From NCBI GenBank assembly GCA_030418115.1, contig JAUHQD010000013.1, forward strand, positions 52,009 through 116,008: 64,000 nt of DNA. Reading direction: 5' to 3'. The notes under the pieces are model-generated. The model ran no database searches. It was given only the letters and a program-made list of their open reading frames with translations, and was not told the DNA's origin. Both the position numbers and the translations under genes were made by a program. The stretch is from Alteromonadaceae bacterium BrNp21-10. Lineage in GTDB: Bacteria > Pseudomonadota > Gammaproteobacteria > Enterobacterales > Alteromonadaceae. Of this stretch, positions 45,617 to 55,311 are shown one piece after another (within the stretch, counting starts at the first letter, position 1; every line of letters begins with the position of its first letter).

Positions 45617-46561
45617 ATGATGATTGAAGCAGCAACGTGGTTAACTCAACACCATTGTGACGGTGTCACTATCGGTATTAAAGAGTTATTGCACTATCAA
45701 AATAAAACCGGCCTGTTAGATCTCACGCCCAAGCTGACCATCCAAGCCAAACTGGCTGGCAGTTATTTAGCCAAAACCAAAGGTCGTGGGATGGAGTTTG
45801 ACGAGGCCCGTCATTACCAACAAGGTGATGATATCCGCGCCATTGATTGGCGGGTAACTGCACGCACAGGTAAAACTCATACCAAACTGTATCGCGAAGA
45901 AAAAGAACGGCCGGTTTTCGTGCTGGCCGATATGTCTTCTACTATGCATTTTGGTACACAGTTATTATTCAAATCTGTACAAGCTGCACATTTAAGCTCA
46001 TTGATTGCATGGGGAGCGCAGCAGCGTGGTGACCGTATTGGCGGCATCGTATTTAATCAACATCAGCACCGAGAATTTAAACCCTATACTCGTAGCAAAG
46101 CGGTGTTGTCGTTTTTGCATGGTTTGATGGAATTTCAACAACCGCAAACCTCAACAACCCAATTTACCTTTGCCGATGCCTGTGCACGTATTCGTCGTCT
46201 TGCACGCCCTGGTAGCTTAATCTTTTTAATCAGTGATTTTGAAAATCTAGATGAAGTCAGTAAGCAACATATTAGTCGTATGAGTCGCCACTGCGAAGTC
46301 ATGGCCTACCCCATTAGCGACCCCTTTGAACACGCCTTACCCAAAGTCAGTATCGCCCAACAGGTAGCGCTCACCGATGGTAAACAAACCCAACAGATTG
46401 TCTTGGGTGAAAGTAAAACCGAACAGCAATATGCCGAGCAACATCAACAACATTTTGCCCGTATAGAACATATGTTAAAACAATGTCGTTGTCAGGTATT
46501 CCCTATCAGTGCAGCTCTGCCATTAGAGCAACAGATGGGAGGTAAACCATGGACCCGTTAG
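45617..46561 (+). CDS. DUF58 domain protein of the MoxR/Bat operon
   Basis: Cytoplasmic 314-residue protein. The DUF58 signature GRGMEFDEARHYQQGDDIR-IDWRVTAR is followed by a VWA-like part containing VLADMSSTMHFG, resembling a MIDAS motif. It starts 24 bases after moxR and its end overlaps the next gene by 13 bases. MoxR, DUF58 and VWA proteins form conserved clusters thought to assemble or activate envelope or metal-dependent targets; the actual client here is unknown. Confidence 0.9.
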   Translation: MMIEAATWLTQHHCDGVTIGIKELLHYQNKTGLLDLTPKLTIQAKLAGSYLAKTKGRGMEFDEARHYQQGDDIRAIDWRVTARTGKTHTKLYREEKERPVFVLADMSSTMHFGTQLLFKSVQAAHLSSLIAWGAQQRGDRIGGIVFNQHQHREFKPYTRSKAVLSFLHGLMEFQQPQTSTTQFTFADACARIRRLARPGSLIFLISDFENLDEVSKQHISRMSRHCEVMAYPISDPFEHALPKVSIAQQVALTDGKQTQQIVLGESKTEQQYAEQHQQHFARIEHMLKQCRCQVFPISAALPLEQQMGGKPWTR

Positions 46562-47034
46562 CCGAATTAAAAGATATACATTTACCACAGGCCGTTAGTA
46601 ACTGGCCTCCTGCTTGGGGTTGGTGGTTGCTAGCTATATTTATCGTGCTGCTGTGTGCTGCACTCATTCGTTGGTTCGTAAAACGCCATCAAAAACGTTT
46701 GGCCATACGCCAAGCTTTACAATTATTAAAGCAACTGGATAAAACCCAAGGGGATTATCCACAGCAGCTGAATCGTTTGCTTAAACGCCTCAGCCTAAGT
46801 TATTACGATCGTGAGCAAATTGCGCAACTGCATCAACAAGCTTGGTTGGACTTTTTATGTCAGCAATTACCGAGCAAAAAGCGCGAGTTGTTTGCCGAAA
46901 ATTATCAACCACTGCTCAACAGTTTGTACAGCCCAGTTACCAATGAGTTAGATCACCAGCAGTTAGAGAGCACCGTCAGCCAATGGATCAAACAGGTACT
47001 GCCACCGAAAAAAAGGAGTGTGCAGCATGTTTGA
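46549..47034 (+). CDS. DUF4381 membrane protein of the Bat operon
   Basis: 161 residues with one membrane helix (about 23-43: WWLLAIFIVLLCAALIRWF) after a short N-terminus, then a basic helical cytoplasmic region. The ribosome-binding site GGAGG lies inside the end of the DUF58 gene. The arrangement MoxR-DUF58-DUF4381-VWA-VWA/TPR-BatD is the standard gammaproteobacterial form of the Bacteroides Bat locus. Confidence 0.85.
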   Translation: MDPLAELKDIHLPQAVSNWPPAWGWWLLAIFIVLLCAALIRWFVKRHQKRLAIRQALQLLKQLDKTQGDYPQQLNRLLKRLSLSYYDREQIAQLHQQAWLDFLCQQLPSKKRELFAENYQPLLNSLYSPVTNELDHQQLESTVSQWIKQVLPPKKRSVQHV

Positions 47035-48037
47035 ATTTGAATGGTTCTGGGTATTACTGACACTACCGTTACCACTGTTATTCTGGTTGCTGCCGCCGAA
47101 GCAACAACCGCAAGGTGCTGCTTTAAAAGTGCCCAACCTAACTGGCGACTTACACACTGATTTTCAACAAGGCGGCCGACACAAACTACAATGGCTGCTG
47201 ATGCTGATCATTTGGTTATGTATCGTCATGGCGGCCGCCCGCCCACAGTGGTTGGGCGAACCGGTAAGCATTCCTGCCGAAGGTCGTGACTTAATGGTGG
47301 CAGTAGATTTGTCCGGCAGTATGAAAATTGATGATATGCAGGTCAATGGCCGCCAAGTTGACCGCCTAATGATGATCAAATACGTGCTCAGTGATTTTAT
47401 CCAACGCCGTGTTGGTGATCGCCTCGGCTTAATATTGTTTGCCGATACCGCTTATTTACAAGCTCCGTTAACTTATGACCGCAATACCGTAGAGCAATTA
47501 CTGCAAGAATCGGTTATCGGCTTGGTGGGCGAACAAACCGCCATTGGCGATGCCATTGGCCTAGCGGTAAAACGCTTTGGTGAGAAAAAAGAATCCAACA
47601 AAGTACTAGTGCTATTAACCGATGGTCAGAATACCGCGGGGAATATCACTCCAGCCCAAGCTACTGAATTGGCAAAGTCCGAAGGGGTAACGGTTTACAC
47701 CATCGGTGTGGGTGCGGATCAAATGCAAGTACAAAGCTTTTTCGGTACACGGACGGTTAACCCATCCCAAGAATTGGATGAAAACATGTTGACCGACATT
47801 GCCAAGCAAACCGGTGGCCAGTACTTCCGCGCTCGCGATGCGCAATCCTTGGCCAGCATTTATGCCACCCTTGATGAATTAGAGCCGATTGCCCGAGAAA
47901 CAAGACAAATGCGGCCCTTACAAGCGTTATATTTTTATCCCCTCTCCTTAGCGTTGCTGCTAAGCGTACTCATGGCCATCCCCGCCATATTTAGTGCCAT
48001 AAGCAGCTTTGCACGTCAATTAAGGAGAGCTCAATGA
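47027..48037 (+). CDS. VWA-domain membrane protein (BatA-like)
   Basis: Inner-membrane protein of 336 residues: two N-terminal membrane segments (about 5-22 and 55-72), a von Willebrand A domain with an intact MIDAS (VAVDLSGSM, later TAIGDA and LTDGQNT), and a C-terminal membrane segment (about 300-322). AAGGAG eight bases upstream supports the ATG at 47027. Its stop overlaps the next start (ATGA). Confidence 0.92.
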   Translation: MFEFEWFWVLLTLPLPLLFWLLPPKQQPQGAALKVPNLTGDLHTDFQQGGRHKLQWLLMLIIWLCIVMAAARPQWLGEPVSIPAEGRDLMVAVDLSGSMKIDDMQVNGRQVDRLMMIKYVLSDFIQRRVGDRLGLILFADTAYLQAPLTYDRNTVEQLLQESVIGLVGEQTAIGDAIGLAVKRFGEKKESNKVLVLLTDGQNTAGNITPAQATELAKSEGVTVYTIGVGADQMQVQSFFGTRTVNPSQELDENMLTDIAKQTGGQYFRARDAQSLASIYATLDELEPIARETRQMRPLQALYFYPLSLALLLSVLMAIPAIFSAISSFARQLRRAQ

Positions 48038-49866
48038 ATTTTGACAGTATGAATATTGATTTCTCTTTATTGCATTTTCTGCGACCTGAATGGTTCTGGG
48101 CATTACTACCCTTAGCTATCATGCTGGTTATTATGCAAGCGGCTAATAAGCGCAAATCAGGTTGGCAATCGGTACTCGCCAGCCATTTATATCAGCATTT
48201 AATTAGCAGTCAGTCCGCAAGCAAATCTAAACCCAATTGGCTTTTATTAGCGCTGGGCTGGATCATCGTGGTGGTTGCGTTAGCGGGTCCAACTTGGGAA
48301 CGTTTACCGCAACCGGTGTATCAACTTAATACCGGTAAAGTGGTGTTGATTGATATGTCGCTCTCTATGCGCGCCACCGATGTTAAACCGGACAGACTTA
48401 CCCGCGCTAAATACAAAGCCATTGATTTAGTCAAAAAAATTGCCGAAGGTGAAACCGGTTTGATCGCTTATGCAGGTGATGCATTTACCATTAGCCCATT
48501 AAGTACCGACGGGCAAAACTTAACTGCATTGTTACCCAGTCTAACCCCTGAGATTATGCCGGTTAAAGGCAGTGATCCGTTGTTAGGTTTACAATCCGCG
48601 GTGGAATTACTGACCAATGCTGGTTTTACCAAAGGTGAAATATTTTGGATCACCGATGGTACCGAAAGTTCGCAAATCAAAGCCATTCGTGATTTCTTAG
48701 TAGACACTCCCTATCGCGTATCCATTTTAGCCGTAGGTACCGAGGATGGCGCGCCTATCACTCAAGTCAATGGCGATCTGCTTAAAGATCATCGCGGTGC
48801 GGTGGTCGTGCCCAAGGTCAATGCAGGACAACTTCAAGAACTGGCTGCTCTTGGCAATGGTCGTTTTGCCCAGTTACAAAGTAATGACGGCGATATTGAC
48901 TACTTAACCTCACAAACCTTAATCGATCGCGACACCGAAGAGACCGAGGAAGAACAGCAGTCTGGCGACCAATGGCGAGAAATGGGACCGCTATTACTGC
49001 TATTGTTGTTACCACTGGCAGCGTATGGATTCCGCCGCGGTGTCGTCAGTGTGCTGGCAGTTATGTTGATATTACCAATAATGACACCGACTGCCGAAGC
49101 GGGCATCTGGCAGGATATGTGGCAACGTTCCGACCAACAAGGTCAACAAGCCTTTGAACAACAAGACTATGCTACCGCCGCAGAACATTTTGATGATTTG
49201 CTCTGGCGTGGCAGTGCCCAATTCAAAAATGAAGATTACCAAGCCGCTGCTGATACCTTTAGTCAAGTTGATACCGCCGAAGGGGCTTATAATTTAGGCA
49301 ATGCATTGGCCAAGTTAGGCGAGTTGGACGCCGCCATAGAAGCTTATTCCCAAGCATTGAGTAAAGACGCTGAACATCAAGATGCGGCTGCCAATAAGGC
49401 GCTGTTGGAAAAATTAAAACAGCAGCAGGAACAGCAAGATCAAGACCAACAAAATCAGGATCAACAGGAACAAGATAAGGATCAGGAACAGCAGCAAGAT
49501 CAGCAACAGGATCAGCAACAGGATCAGCAATCCGGCGAGTCAGGCGAAAACTCTGAGGAATCGGAACAAGATCAGCAGCAAAACGCCGAACAAGAATCTG
49601 AGCAGCAACAAGAGCAAGATAAACAGGCTGAAGAACAACAACAATCTGAGGAACAGCAACCGTCGGATGAAGAGCAATCTGCACAGGAGCAACAGGCTCA
49701 AGAAGCCGAAATGACGGAAGAAGAAAAAGAACAGATGCTCAAAATGCAGAACTTGTTGCGTAAAATTCCTGATGATCCCGCATTCTTACTCAAACGTAAG
49801 ATGCAGTTAGAACACCAACAGCGCAAGCGTCAGGACCGCTATCCCCCTAATCAGAGTGACTGGTAA
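48034..49866 (+). CDS. VWA and TPR domain membrane protein (BatB/BatC-like)
   Basis: 610 residues: membrane segments near the N-terminus (about 20-36 and 69-86), a VWA domain with MIDAS DMSLSM, further hydrophobic segments (about 318-350), TPR repeats (about 375-460; GAYNLGNALAKLGELDAAIEAY) and a low-complexity Gln/Glu/Asp-rich tail (about 462-575) before a short C-terminal segment LLRKIPDDPAFLLKRKM. It thus fuses the BatB and BatC functions of Bacteroides. The tail DNA contains a 12-bp tandem repeat at 49498-49530. Confidence 0.92.
   Translation: MNFDSMNIDFSLLHFLRPEWFWALLPLAIMLVIMQAANKRKSGWQSVLASHLYQHLISSQSASKSKPNWLLLALGWIIVVVALAGPTWERLPQPVYQLNTGKVVLIDMSLSMRATDVKPDRLTRAKYKAIDLVKKIAEGETGLIAYAGDAFTISPLSTDGQNLTALLPSLTPEIMPVKGSDPLLGLQSAVELLTNAGFTKGEIFWITDGTESSQIKAIRDFLVDTPYRVSILAVGTEDGAPITQVNGDLLKDHRGAVVVPKVNAGQLQELAALGNGRFAQLQSNDGDIDYLTSQTLIDRDTEETEEEQQSGDQWREMGPLLLLLLLPLAAYGFRRGVVSVLAVMLILPIMTPTAEAGIWQDMWQRSDQQGQQAFEQQDYATAAEHFDDLLWRGSAQFKNEDYQAAADTFSQVDTAEGAYNLGNALAKLGELDAAIEAYSQALSKDAEHQDAAANKALLEKLKQQQEQQDQDQQNQDQQEQDKDQEQQQDQQQDQQQDQQSGESGENSEESEQDQQQNAEQESEQQQEQDKQAEEQQQSEEQQPSDEEQSAQEQQAQEAEMTEEEKEQMLKMQNLLRKIPDDPAFLLKRKMQLEHQQRKRQDRYPPNQSDW
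49498..49530 (+). repeat. 12-bp tandem repeat within the VWA/TPR gene
   Basis: GATCAGCAACAG is repeated 2.75 times in frame, encoding DQQQDQQQDQQ. Change in copy number would alter the length of the disordered tail by 4 residues per unit without a frameshift. Confidence 0.85.
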
Positions 49867-49954
49867 TTTAGTGCGGGATAAGTAACCAATTAAAATACAA
49901 AATTATATTTATACTCACGACATTTTTTATCCCGTACTGAGGTTAATTTAGACA

Positions 49955-51673
49955 ATGTACAACAACTTAATTAAACAAATGAAGCAATATACTCTTATGG
50001 GTCATAGCCGTTTTTCTACTGTGCTTTTAATAAGCTCGTTACTCCTCGCCTTTTCAGCTCAAGCATTAGAGGTTACCGCTACCGTCGATAAAAATCCGGT
50101 GATGATGGATGAATCCTTTACTCTAAGTATAGTTGCCGATGATGACCTAACCGCAGACGGTTTTGACCCCTCACCGCTAATGCAAGACTTTGTTGTCGGC
50201 CGTACGTCGGTCAGTCGCCAGACTCAAATGATTAATTTTGATACCACCCGCACCACCCGCTGGTCAACAGTGCTGATCCCCCGTAAACAAGGGCGTTTTA
50301 CCATCCCAGCTTTGACAGTTGCAGGAGTGACGACGCAACCAATCAATGTCATGGTCATTCCGGTTTCATCCAGTAATCAAAGCGTATCTCGAGACTTGTT
50401 TGTCGCGACCAGCGTGGATGCCAATCAGGTTTATTTGCAGCAACAAATTCGCTATACCACCCAACTACATCTAGCGGTGGATTTACAGCGAGGTAGTTTA
50501 GCCACCCCGGTAGTCGCCGATGCCGATGTACGTCAAATTGGTAAAGACAGAGAATTCAGTCAAATTGAAAATGGCCGTCGCTATCGCGTCATAGAGCGTA
50601 CCTTCGCCATCATTCCGCAAAAAAGCGGACGTTTCACCATCAATGGGCCGCTATTTGAGGGCGAAGTGGTCGATAATAGCAACCAGTCTTTTGGCTTCTT
50701 TAAACGCACTAAAACCATAAATCGCGTGGGGCCGAATATAGATATTGAAGTGCTGCCGGTACCCAGCAGCTTTAGCCAACACTGGCTACCCAGTGACTTT
50801 GTGCAGCTCAACGAAGAATGGCAATCCGCTAGTGGCGAATACAAGGTCGGTGAACCGATCACCCGTACGCTGACATTAACCGCTGTCGGCTTAGTTGAAG
50901 AGCAACTGCCGGAAATTAACAGCCAATATCCAGACTCGGCGAAAACCTATCCGGATCAAGCCAATACCGTTACTGTGGAGCGCGATGACAATTTGATCGC
51001 ACAGCGTACCGAAGTCATCGCCATTATCCCTTCCCAAGCCGGGGAATTAGTTATTCCTGAGGTCAAAGTACCTTGGTTTAACATTGTGACCAAACAAACC
51101 GAATACGCCACACTCCCAGCGAAAACTCTAACCATTGTCGCCGGAGAGCCAAGCAATGCCGTAAACTATCCGGTGAATGTGCCAGCATCCGTCACACCTG
51201 TGGCGGCAGAACCAGCAGCTACATCACAACCTATTATTATTGAACAAACAGCCAGTTGGACACACATTCACAGTGCATTATTAGCCCTTTGGTTATTAAC
51301 TCTTGGCGCTTGGTGGTGGCATGTATCGCGGTTAAAATCGGCAAAGGTATCACCGCGCAAGAAGAGTACTTCTGCTCCTCAAACTGATATCAACAGCGTA
51401 TTAAAATCCAATTCGCCAACAATAATATTGCCAGTACTCACACAATGGTTAGCTGAATATTGCAACAATCCACAGCAATCCTTAGCCAGCAGCCAACAAC
51501 AACTGGCTGACAACGAACTTAATGCTGCCATTAGCGAGATGCTGGGTAGTGTTTATAGCCAACAATCAAGCTCTTGGAATAGCCAGCAATTAGCCCTTAG
51601 TATCAAGAAATTGATTGCTAATCGACAACAAAAACCAAACAATGGATCAGCACTTAAACCACTTCACCCTTAG
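49955..51673 (+). CDS. BatD-family oxygen-tolerance-type membrane protein
   Basis: Exported protein of 572 residues with an N-terminal signal/anchor (about 20-40, SSLLLAFSAQALE), Ig-like BatD domains (FDTTRTTRWSTVLIPRKQGRFTIP; YRVIERTFAIIPQKSGRFTI) and a C-terminal membrane helix (about 434-452). The real start may be a later Met (9 or 15), since the first residues are unusually long before the signal. It ends the MoxR/Bat operon after an 88-base gap. Confidence 0.88.
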   Translation: MYNNLIKQMKQYTLMGHSRFSTVLLISSLLLAFSAQALEVTATVDKNPVMMDESFTLSIVADDDLTADGFDPSPLMQDFVVGRTSVSRQTQMINFDTTRTTRWSTVLIPRKQGRFTIPALTVAGVTTQPINVMVIPVSSSNQSVSRDLFVATSVDANQVYLQQQIRYTTQLHLAVDLQRGSLATPVVADADVRQIGKDREFSQIENGRRYRVIERTFAIIPQKSGRFTINGPLFEGEVVDNSNQSFGFFKRTKTINRVGPNIDIEVLPVPSSFSQHWLPSDFVQLNEEWQSASGEYKVGEPITRTLTLTAVGLVEEQLPEINSQYPDSAKTYPDQANTVTVERDDNLIAQRTEVIAIIPSQAGELVIPEVKVPWFNIVTKQTEYATLPAKTLTIVAGEPSNAVNYPVNVPASVTPVAAEPAATSQPIIIEQTASWTHIHSALLALWLLTLGAWWWHVSRLKSAKVSPRKKSTSAPQTDINSVLKSNSPTIILPVLTQWLAEYCNNPQQSLASSQQQLADNELNAAISEMLGSVYSQQSSSWNSQQLALSIKKLIANRQQKPNNGSALKPLHP

Positions 51674-51792
51674 TTAACGGCGGAGTGCTCAGGCTATTCA
51701 CTGCCTAGCAATTGATCAATACAGCTAATGGAATATCGGAAATAATGTTGTTTACGCGAAATAAAGCAGACAGTAGCAAGGTCTCTACCATC

Positions 51793-52314
51793 ATGGCGAC
51801 AAAACAAAAACGCTATGAGACGCTGGTGCATGCGTTACATGGTGACATATTCCGATACGCATACTGGCTGGTAAGAGATAAGTCCGTGGCTGAGGATATT
51901 GTCCAAGAAACCTTTTTACGAGCGTGGCGTTCATTGGACTCATTAAAAGATGAAAAAGCCGCGAAGTCTTGGTTGATCACCATTTTACGCAGAGAAAATG
52001 CCCGACGTTTTGAGCGTAAGCAATTTGATTTAGTGGATATTGATGATGTCTCGGTAACCGACGATGCGCCCTCCCATGAAGCAGGGTTAGCAGACAATGA
52101 ATTGCATCGACATATTGCCAGCCTAGCAGATGAATATCGTGAACCCTTAGTTTTACAAGTGATGTTTGGTATGAGTGGTGAAGAAATATCAGCTCAATTA
52201 GGCCTGAATAAAAATACGGTAATGACTCGTTTGTTTAGAGCCCGTAACCAGTTAAAAGATCTGTTGGAAAATGCCGACAGTAATAATCAATCGAGAGGTA
52301 GCAAAAATGGATGA
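51793..52314 (+). CDS. ECF-type RNA polymerase sigma factor
   Basis: Sigma-70 family ECF sigma factor. Region 2 is seen in FRYAYWLVRDKSVAEDIVQETFLRAW and region 4 in ADEYREPLVLQVMFGMSGEEISAQLGLNKNTVMTRLFRARNQL. The start is uncertain: ATG 51793 (MATKQKRYETLVHAL, 173 residues) fits the family N-terminus, but ATG 51745 also has GGA four bases upstream. It overlaps the next gene by 8 bases, which encodes its probable membrane anti-sigma partner. Its targets are unknown. Confidence 0.9.
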   Translation: MATKQKRYETLVHALHGDIFRYAYWLVRDKSVAEDIVQETFLRAWRSLDSLKDEKAAKSWLITILRRENARRFERKQFDLVDIDDVSVTDDAPSHEAGLADNELHRHIASLADEYREPLVLQVMFGMSGEEISAQLGLNKNTVMTRLFRARNQLKDLLENADSNNQSRGSKNG

Positions 52315-53011
52315 TTTAGAATTTCGTCGCACCATTTATGCTGATCCGAATAGCAAAGATGAAGCCCTTAAAGTTGCGGCTAAGCAAGATCCCAAAAAAC
52401 AACAATTTTGGAATGAGGTCAAAAAACTTGATGCTGATATTAAGCAACAACTCCATGCTGAGGTGCCGCAAGATTTAGCCCATCGCATTGTACTACAGCA
52501 ATCTTTGCAACAGCATCAACAACTTAAATCACGCCAACCTTGGTACGTTGCAATGGCCGCTTCTGTAGCGTTGATGATTGGCATTAGCTTCACATTACTC
52601 AATGCACAGCCAATAGATCTTGCAGAGCATGCATTAACCCATGTCAATCTCGAAGGTGATTCAGCATTAAACGCAAATGAACATGTGAACCTGCAGCAAC
52701 TTAATGCCAAATTAGCTAGCATGGGTGGCAAATTCGATGATGATATTGGCGAAATTTATTTCGCCAACTATTGTGACTTTGATCAAGTCCGCAGCTTACA
52801 TGTGGTACTTAAAGGTGAACAAGGTCGAGTAACGGTATTTATTGTGCCCCATAACCCGCAATTTGCATTAAAAAGTCACTTCGCCGATAGCCGTTTCATT
52901 GGTCAAGGCATTGATATAGGCAAGGCCACATTGTTAGTGGTAGGTGAAAAAACAGAACCGTTGTTTAAAACCACGGAAAAGCTACAAAAGCATTTATTGT
53001 TTTCGGCTTAA
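52307..53011 (+). CDS. DUF3379-type membrane protein, probable anti-sigma partner
   Basis: 234-residue protein with a cytoplasmic N-terminal half ([21 protein letters not shown]), one membrane helix (about 83-100: WYVAMAASVALMIGISFTLL) and a periplasmic C-terminal domain. This topology and the 8-base overlap with the ECF sigma gene are those expected of an anti-sigma factor, and the family is often annotated DUF3379. The ATG at 52307 follows GAGG by eight bases. The anti-sigma role is inferred from context. Confidence 0.82.
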   Translation: MDDLEFRRTIYADPNSKDEALKVAAKQDPKKQQFWNEVKKLDADIKQQLHAEVPQDLAHRIVLQQSLQQHQQLKSRQPWYVAMAASVALMIGISFTLLNAQPIDLAEHALTHVNLEGDSALNANEHVNLQQLNAKLASMGGKFDDDIGEIYFANYCDFDQVRSLHVVLKGEQGRVTVFIVPHNPQFALKSHFADSRFIGQGIDIGKATLLVVGEKTEPLFKTTEKLQKHLLFSA

Positions 53012-53095
53012 TTCAACTCAATCTTGTGTAAAACTGCGCTTTATAGAAACTATTTAACCTCAGTGCTGTAAGGCGTTTTTTATCCCAAGCTGAGA

Positions 53096-53539
53096 TTATT
53101 TACTAAAGCGCATCATTTGATGCTTGATACCGCCATCATCAAATGGCTCACCTATAGGTTCAAAACCAAATCGTTGGTAAAAACTTAACGCACTAGTTTG
53201 CGCCGCTAATTCAATGGCCTTCTTACCGACCGGATCAATTTGCTGGCATTTTTGCATTGCACGCTGCATTAATCCTTTACCTAATTGTTGATCTCTCCAA
53301 GCAACTTCAAGAGCCACACGCTCAATTTTAAGCACATCATTGGTAGGTCGAATACGTAAATATCCCGCGAGTTTTTGTTCATCTTGCATCAGTAGATGCC
53401 AACAATTCTCATCATAGCCATCAATATCAGCATAGATACTTTGTTGCTCAATAATGAAAATATTCTGCCTCAGGCGTAAGATCGCCTGTAGCAAGTACTG
53501 ATCAATAGCATTGAATTTAAGCCACCGGAAATTAGGCAT
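53096..53539 (-). CDS. elaA: ElaA-family GNAT N-acetyltransferase
   Basis: GNAT-fold acetyltransferase of 147 residues. Family features: LQAILRLRQNIFIIEQQSIYADIDGYD near the N-terminus, the acetyl-CoA-binding loop RDQQLGKGLMQRAM and the C-terminal ALSFYQRFGFEPIGEPFDDGGIKHQMM. The preferred ATG at 53539 starts MPNFRWLKFNAIDQ; the 17 upstream in-frame residues look non-native. Substrate unknown. Confidence 0.88.
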   Translation of the reverse strand: MPNFRWLKFNAIDQYLLQAILRLRQNIFIIEQQSIYADIDGYDENCWHLLMQDEQKLAGYLRIRPTNDVLKIERVALEVAWRDQQLGKGLMQRAMQKCQQIDPVGKKAIELAAQTSALSFYQRFGFEPIGEPFDDGGIKHQMMRFSK

Positions 53540-53897
53540 TATAATGGTAACTACAGAAAATAATGGATAACTCAAGCATAGCATTTGCACTTGTAAAGTC
53601 GAGCACTGAAAAAGCTAAATACTTGTTTTTGGTTAATAAAAGTACACTTTCATGCTCATTTTAAAAAATGATTTATAAGTTATCTTTTTAAACATTAATT
53701 TAAATAAAAACGACTTATTGAGACACTGCTGGCACTTTCCCGGTTAATAATTTGTATAATTTAAAAAAATAAAGTTAAAGTATAGAAAAAGAAGAAGATT
53801 TTTTGCACGATAGTTTCACCTTAACCTGTATGAAAAACCATTAACGGTATAAGGTATTGGAAATCTCATTTTATTTTAGCCAGGAATTATAACAATT
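53540..53897. other. Intergenic region upstream of the EAL-HDOD gene
   Basis: AT-rich gap (about 53620-53880) between divergent transcription units elaA and the EAL-HDOD gene. It must carry promoters for both. I see no ORF, RNA gene or clear operator. Confidence 0.5.
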
Positions 53898-55118
53898 ATG
53901 GCTCTTTTTGCAGCACGACAGCCTATATTAGATATAGATAAAAACTTATTTGCTTACGAATTATTATTTAGAGAAAGTCTAGAAAATGTCTTTCCTAAAG
54001 GCTTCAATGACAATGTCGCTACAACCAAAATAATTGAAGGACTACAATTCAATTTAGGCCTAGATACCCTAACTAAAAATAAACTCGCTTTTATTAACTT
54101 CACCTATGACACATTAATGAATAAATACCCGCTGTTATTACCCAATGATCAGGTAGTAATAGAGATATTAGAAACCGTTAAACCGGGTAAAAAAGTGCTC
54201 GCGGTGGTGCAAGAATTAAAAGAAAAAGGCTACATTATCGCCCTCGACGACTATATTCATGAGGATGTGTGGAAGCATTTTTATCCTTATATAGACATTA
54301 TCAAAGTCGATTGGCCGGTTACGACTTTAGAGACCATTAAAGAAATTATTAATGCGATTCGGTTATACCCTCATATTAGATTGTTGGCCGAAAAAATAGA
54401 AAGCTATGACGAGTTTAAACTGGCGTTAGATTTAGGATTTACTTACTTCCAGGGTTACTTTTTTAGTAAACCTGAAGTTATTGAAAGCCCTACCATCAGC
54501 CCATCACAGTTCGCTTTAACCCAATTAATGACCGAGTTAAGTAAAACTGACCCTGATACCGATGCGGTCAGTAAAGTGTTTGAAAACGACGTTAATTTAT
54601 CATTCAAATTATTGCGCTATGCACAATCAGCCATTTTTAAACGTCGTGCCGATATTTCCACCATAAAACAAGCACTAGTGGTATTGGGGCAACAAGAGTT
54701 AAGACGCTTTGTATCGTTATTGTTTGCCGCCCAATTCAGTGATACTAAACCGTTAGTGTTAGTGAGTATGTCGCAAATTCGTGCGCGTTTTTGTGAACAG
54801 TTAGCTGAGTTGTCGGGGCAGCAAACGCGCGGCGAGACCGCCTTTTTGGTGGGACTTTTATCATTACTGGACGCCTTACTTGATTCCACATTGGAGTCAC
54901 TATTAGAAAAGCTTCCCCTCTCCGATGATGTAAAACACATTTTATGTGATAAACAGGGCGTTTTAGGTGAGTATTTACAATTAGTGCAAGCGCTAGAAAA
55001 AGGCGATTGGCCAGCGGTTAAAACCTGCTCAGCGAATATTGGTTTGAGTGAAGAAGACGTTAATGAGCAATACCAATTAGCATTAGCTTGGGCAGCTGAG
55101 CGGGAGAACCTCACGTAA
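53898..55118 (+). CDS. EAL-HDOD signalling protein with degenerate EAL domain (CdgJ-like)
   Basis: 406-residue cytoplasmic protein with an N-terminal EAL-fold domain (about 1-205) and a C-terminal HDOD domain (about 200-390; LLRYAQSAIFKRRADISTIKQALVVLG). The EAL signature is ELLFRE in place of EALVR, and the usual DDFGTGYSS is IALDDYIHED, so phosphodiesterase activity is unlikely. Vibrio cholerae CdgJ and relatives have the same architecture and affect motility and biofilm by binding partners. Confidence 0.9.
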   Translation: MALFAARQPILDIDKNLFAYELLFRESLENVFPKGFNDNVATTKIIEGLQFNLGLDTLTKNKLAFINFTYDTLMNKYPLLLPNDQVVIEILETVKPGKKVLAVVQELKEKGYIIALDDYIHEDVWKHFYPYIDIIKVDWPVTTLETIKEIINAIRLYPHIRLLAEKIESYDEFKLALDLGFTYFQGYFFSKPEVIESPTISPSQFALTQLMTELSKTDPDTDAVSKVFENDVNLSFKLLRYAQSAIFKRRADISTIKQALVVLGQQELRRFVSLLFAAQFSDTKPLVLVSMSQIRARFCEQLAELSGQQTRGETAFLVGLLSLLDALLDSTLESLLEKLPLSDDVKHILCDKQGVLGEYLQLVQALEKGDWPAVKTCSANIGLSEEDVNEQYQLALAWAAERENLT

Positions 55119-55311
55119 ATCACTCATGTTAGTGGATAAATATCTCAATTCCAATCGGCTAATCTTATGCTTTTCTATGCTTTCATATAGTAATTAAAGC
55201 CGCTTATTATATTCTCAGTTTTGTTGATTCATGTTAATGTTCTAAACATAGGCTTAATTGGAATAACGCCAATGGGCATACTGATTTTTGTCACCTTTTT
55301 CGGAAATATTA

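Noticed and set aside
49259..49684. 141-codon minus-strand ORF opposite the Gln-rich tail of the VWA/TPR gene
   Set aside because: Arises from the repetitive CAG/CAA/GAT codons of the real gene; the product is a repetitive shadow.
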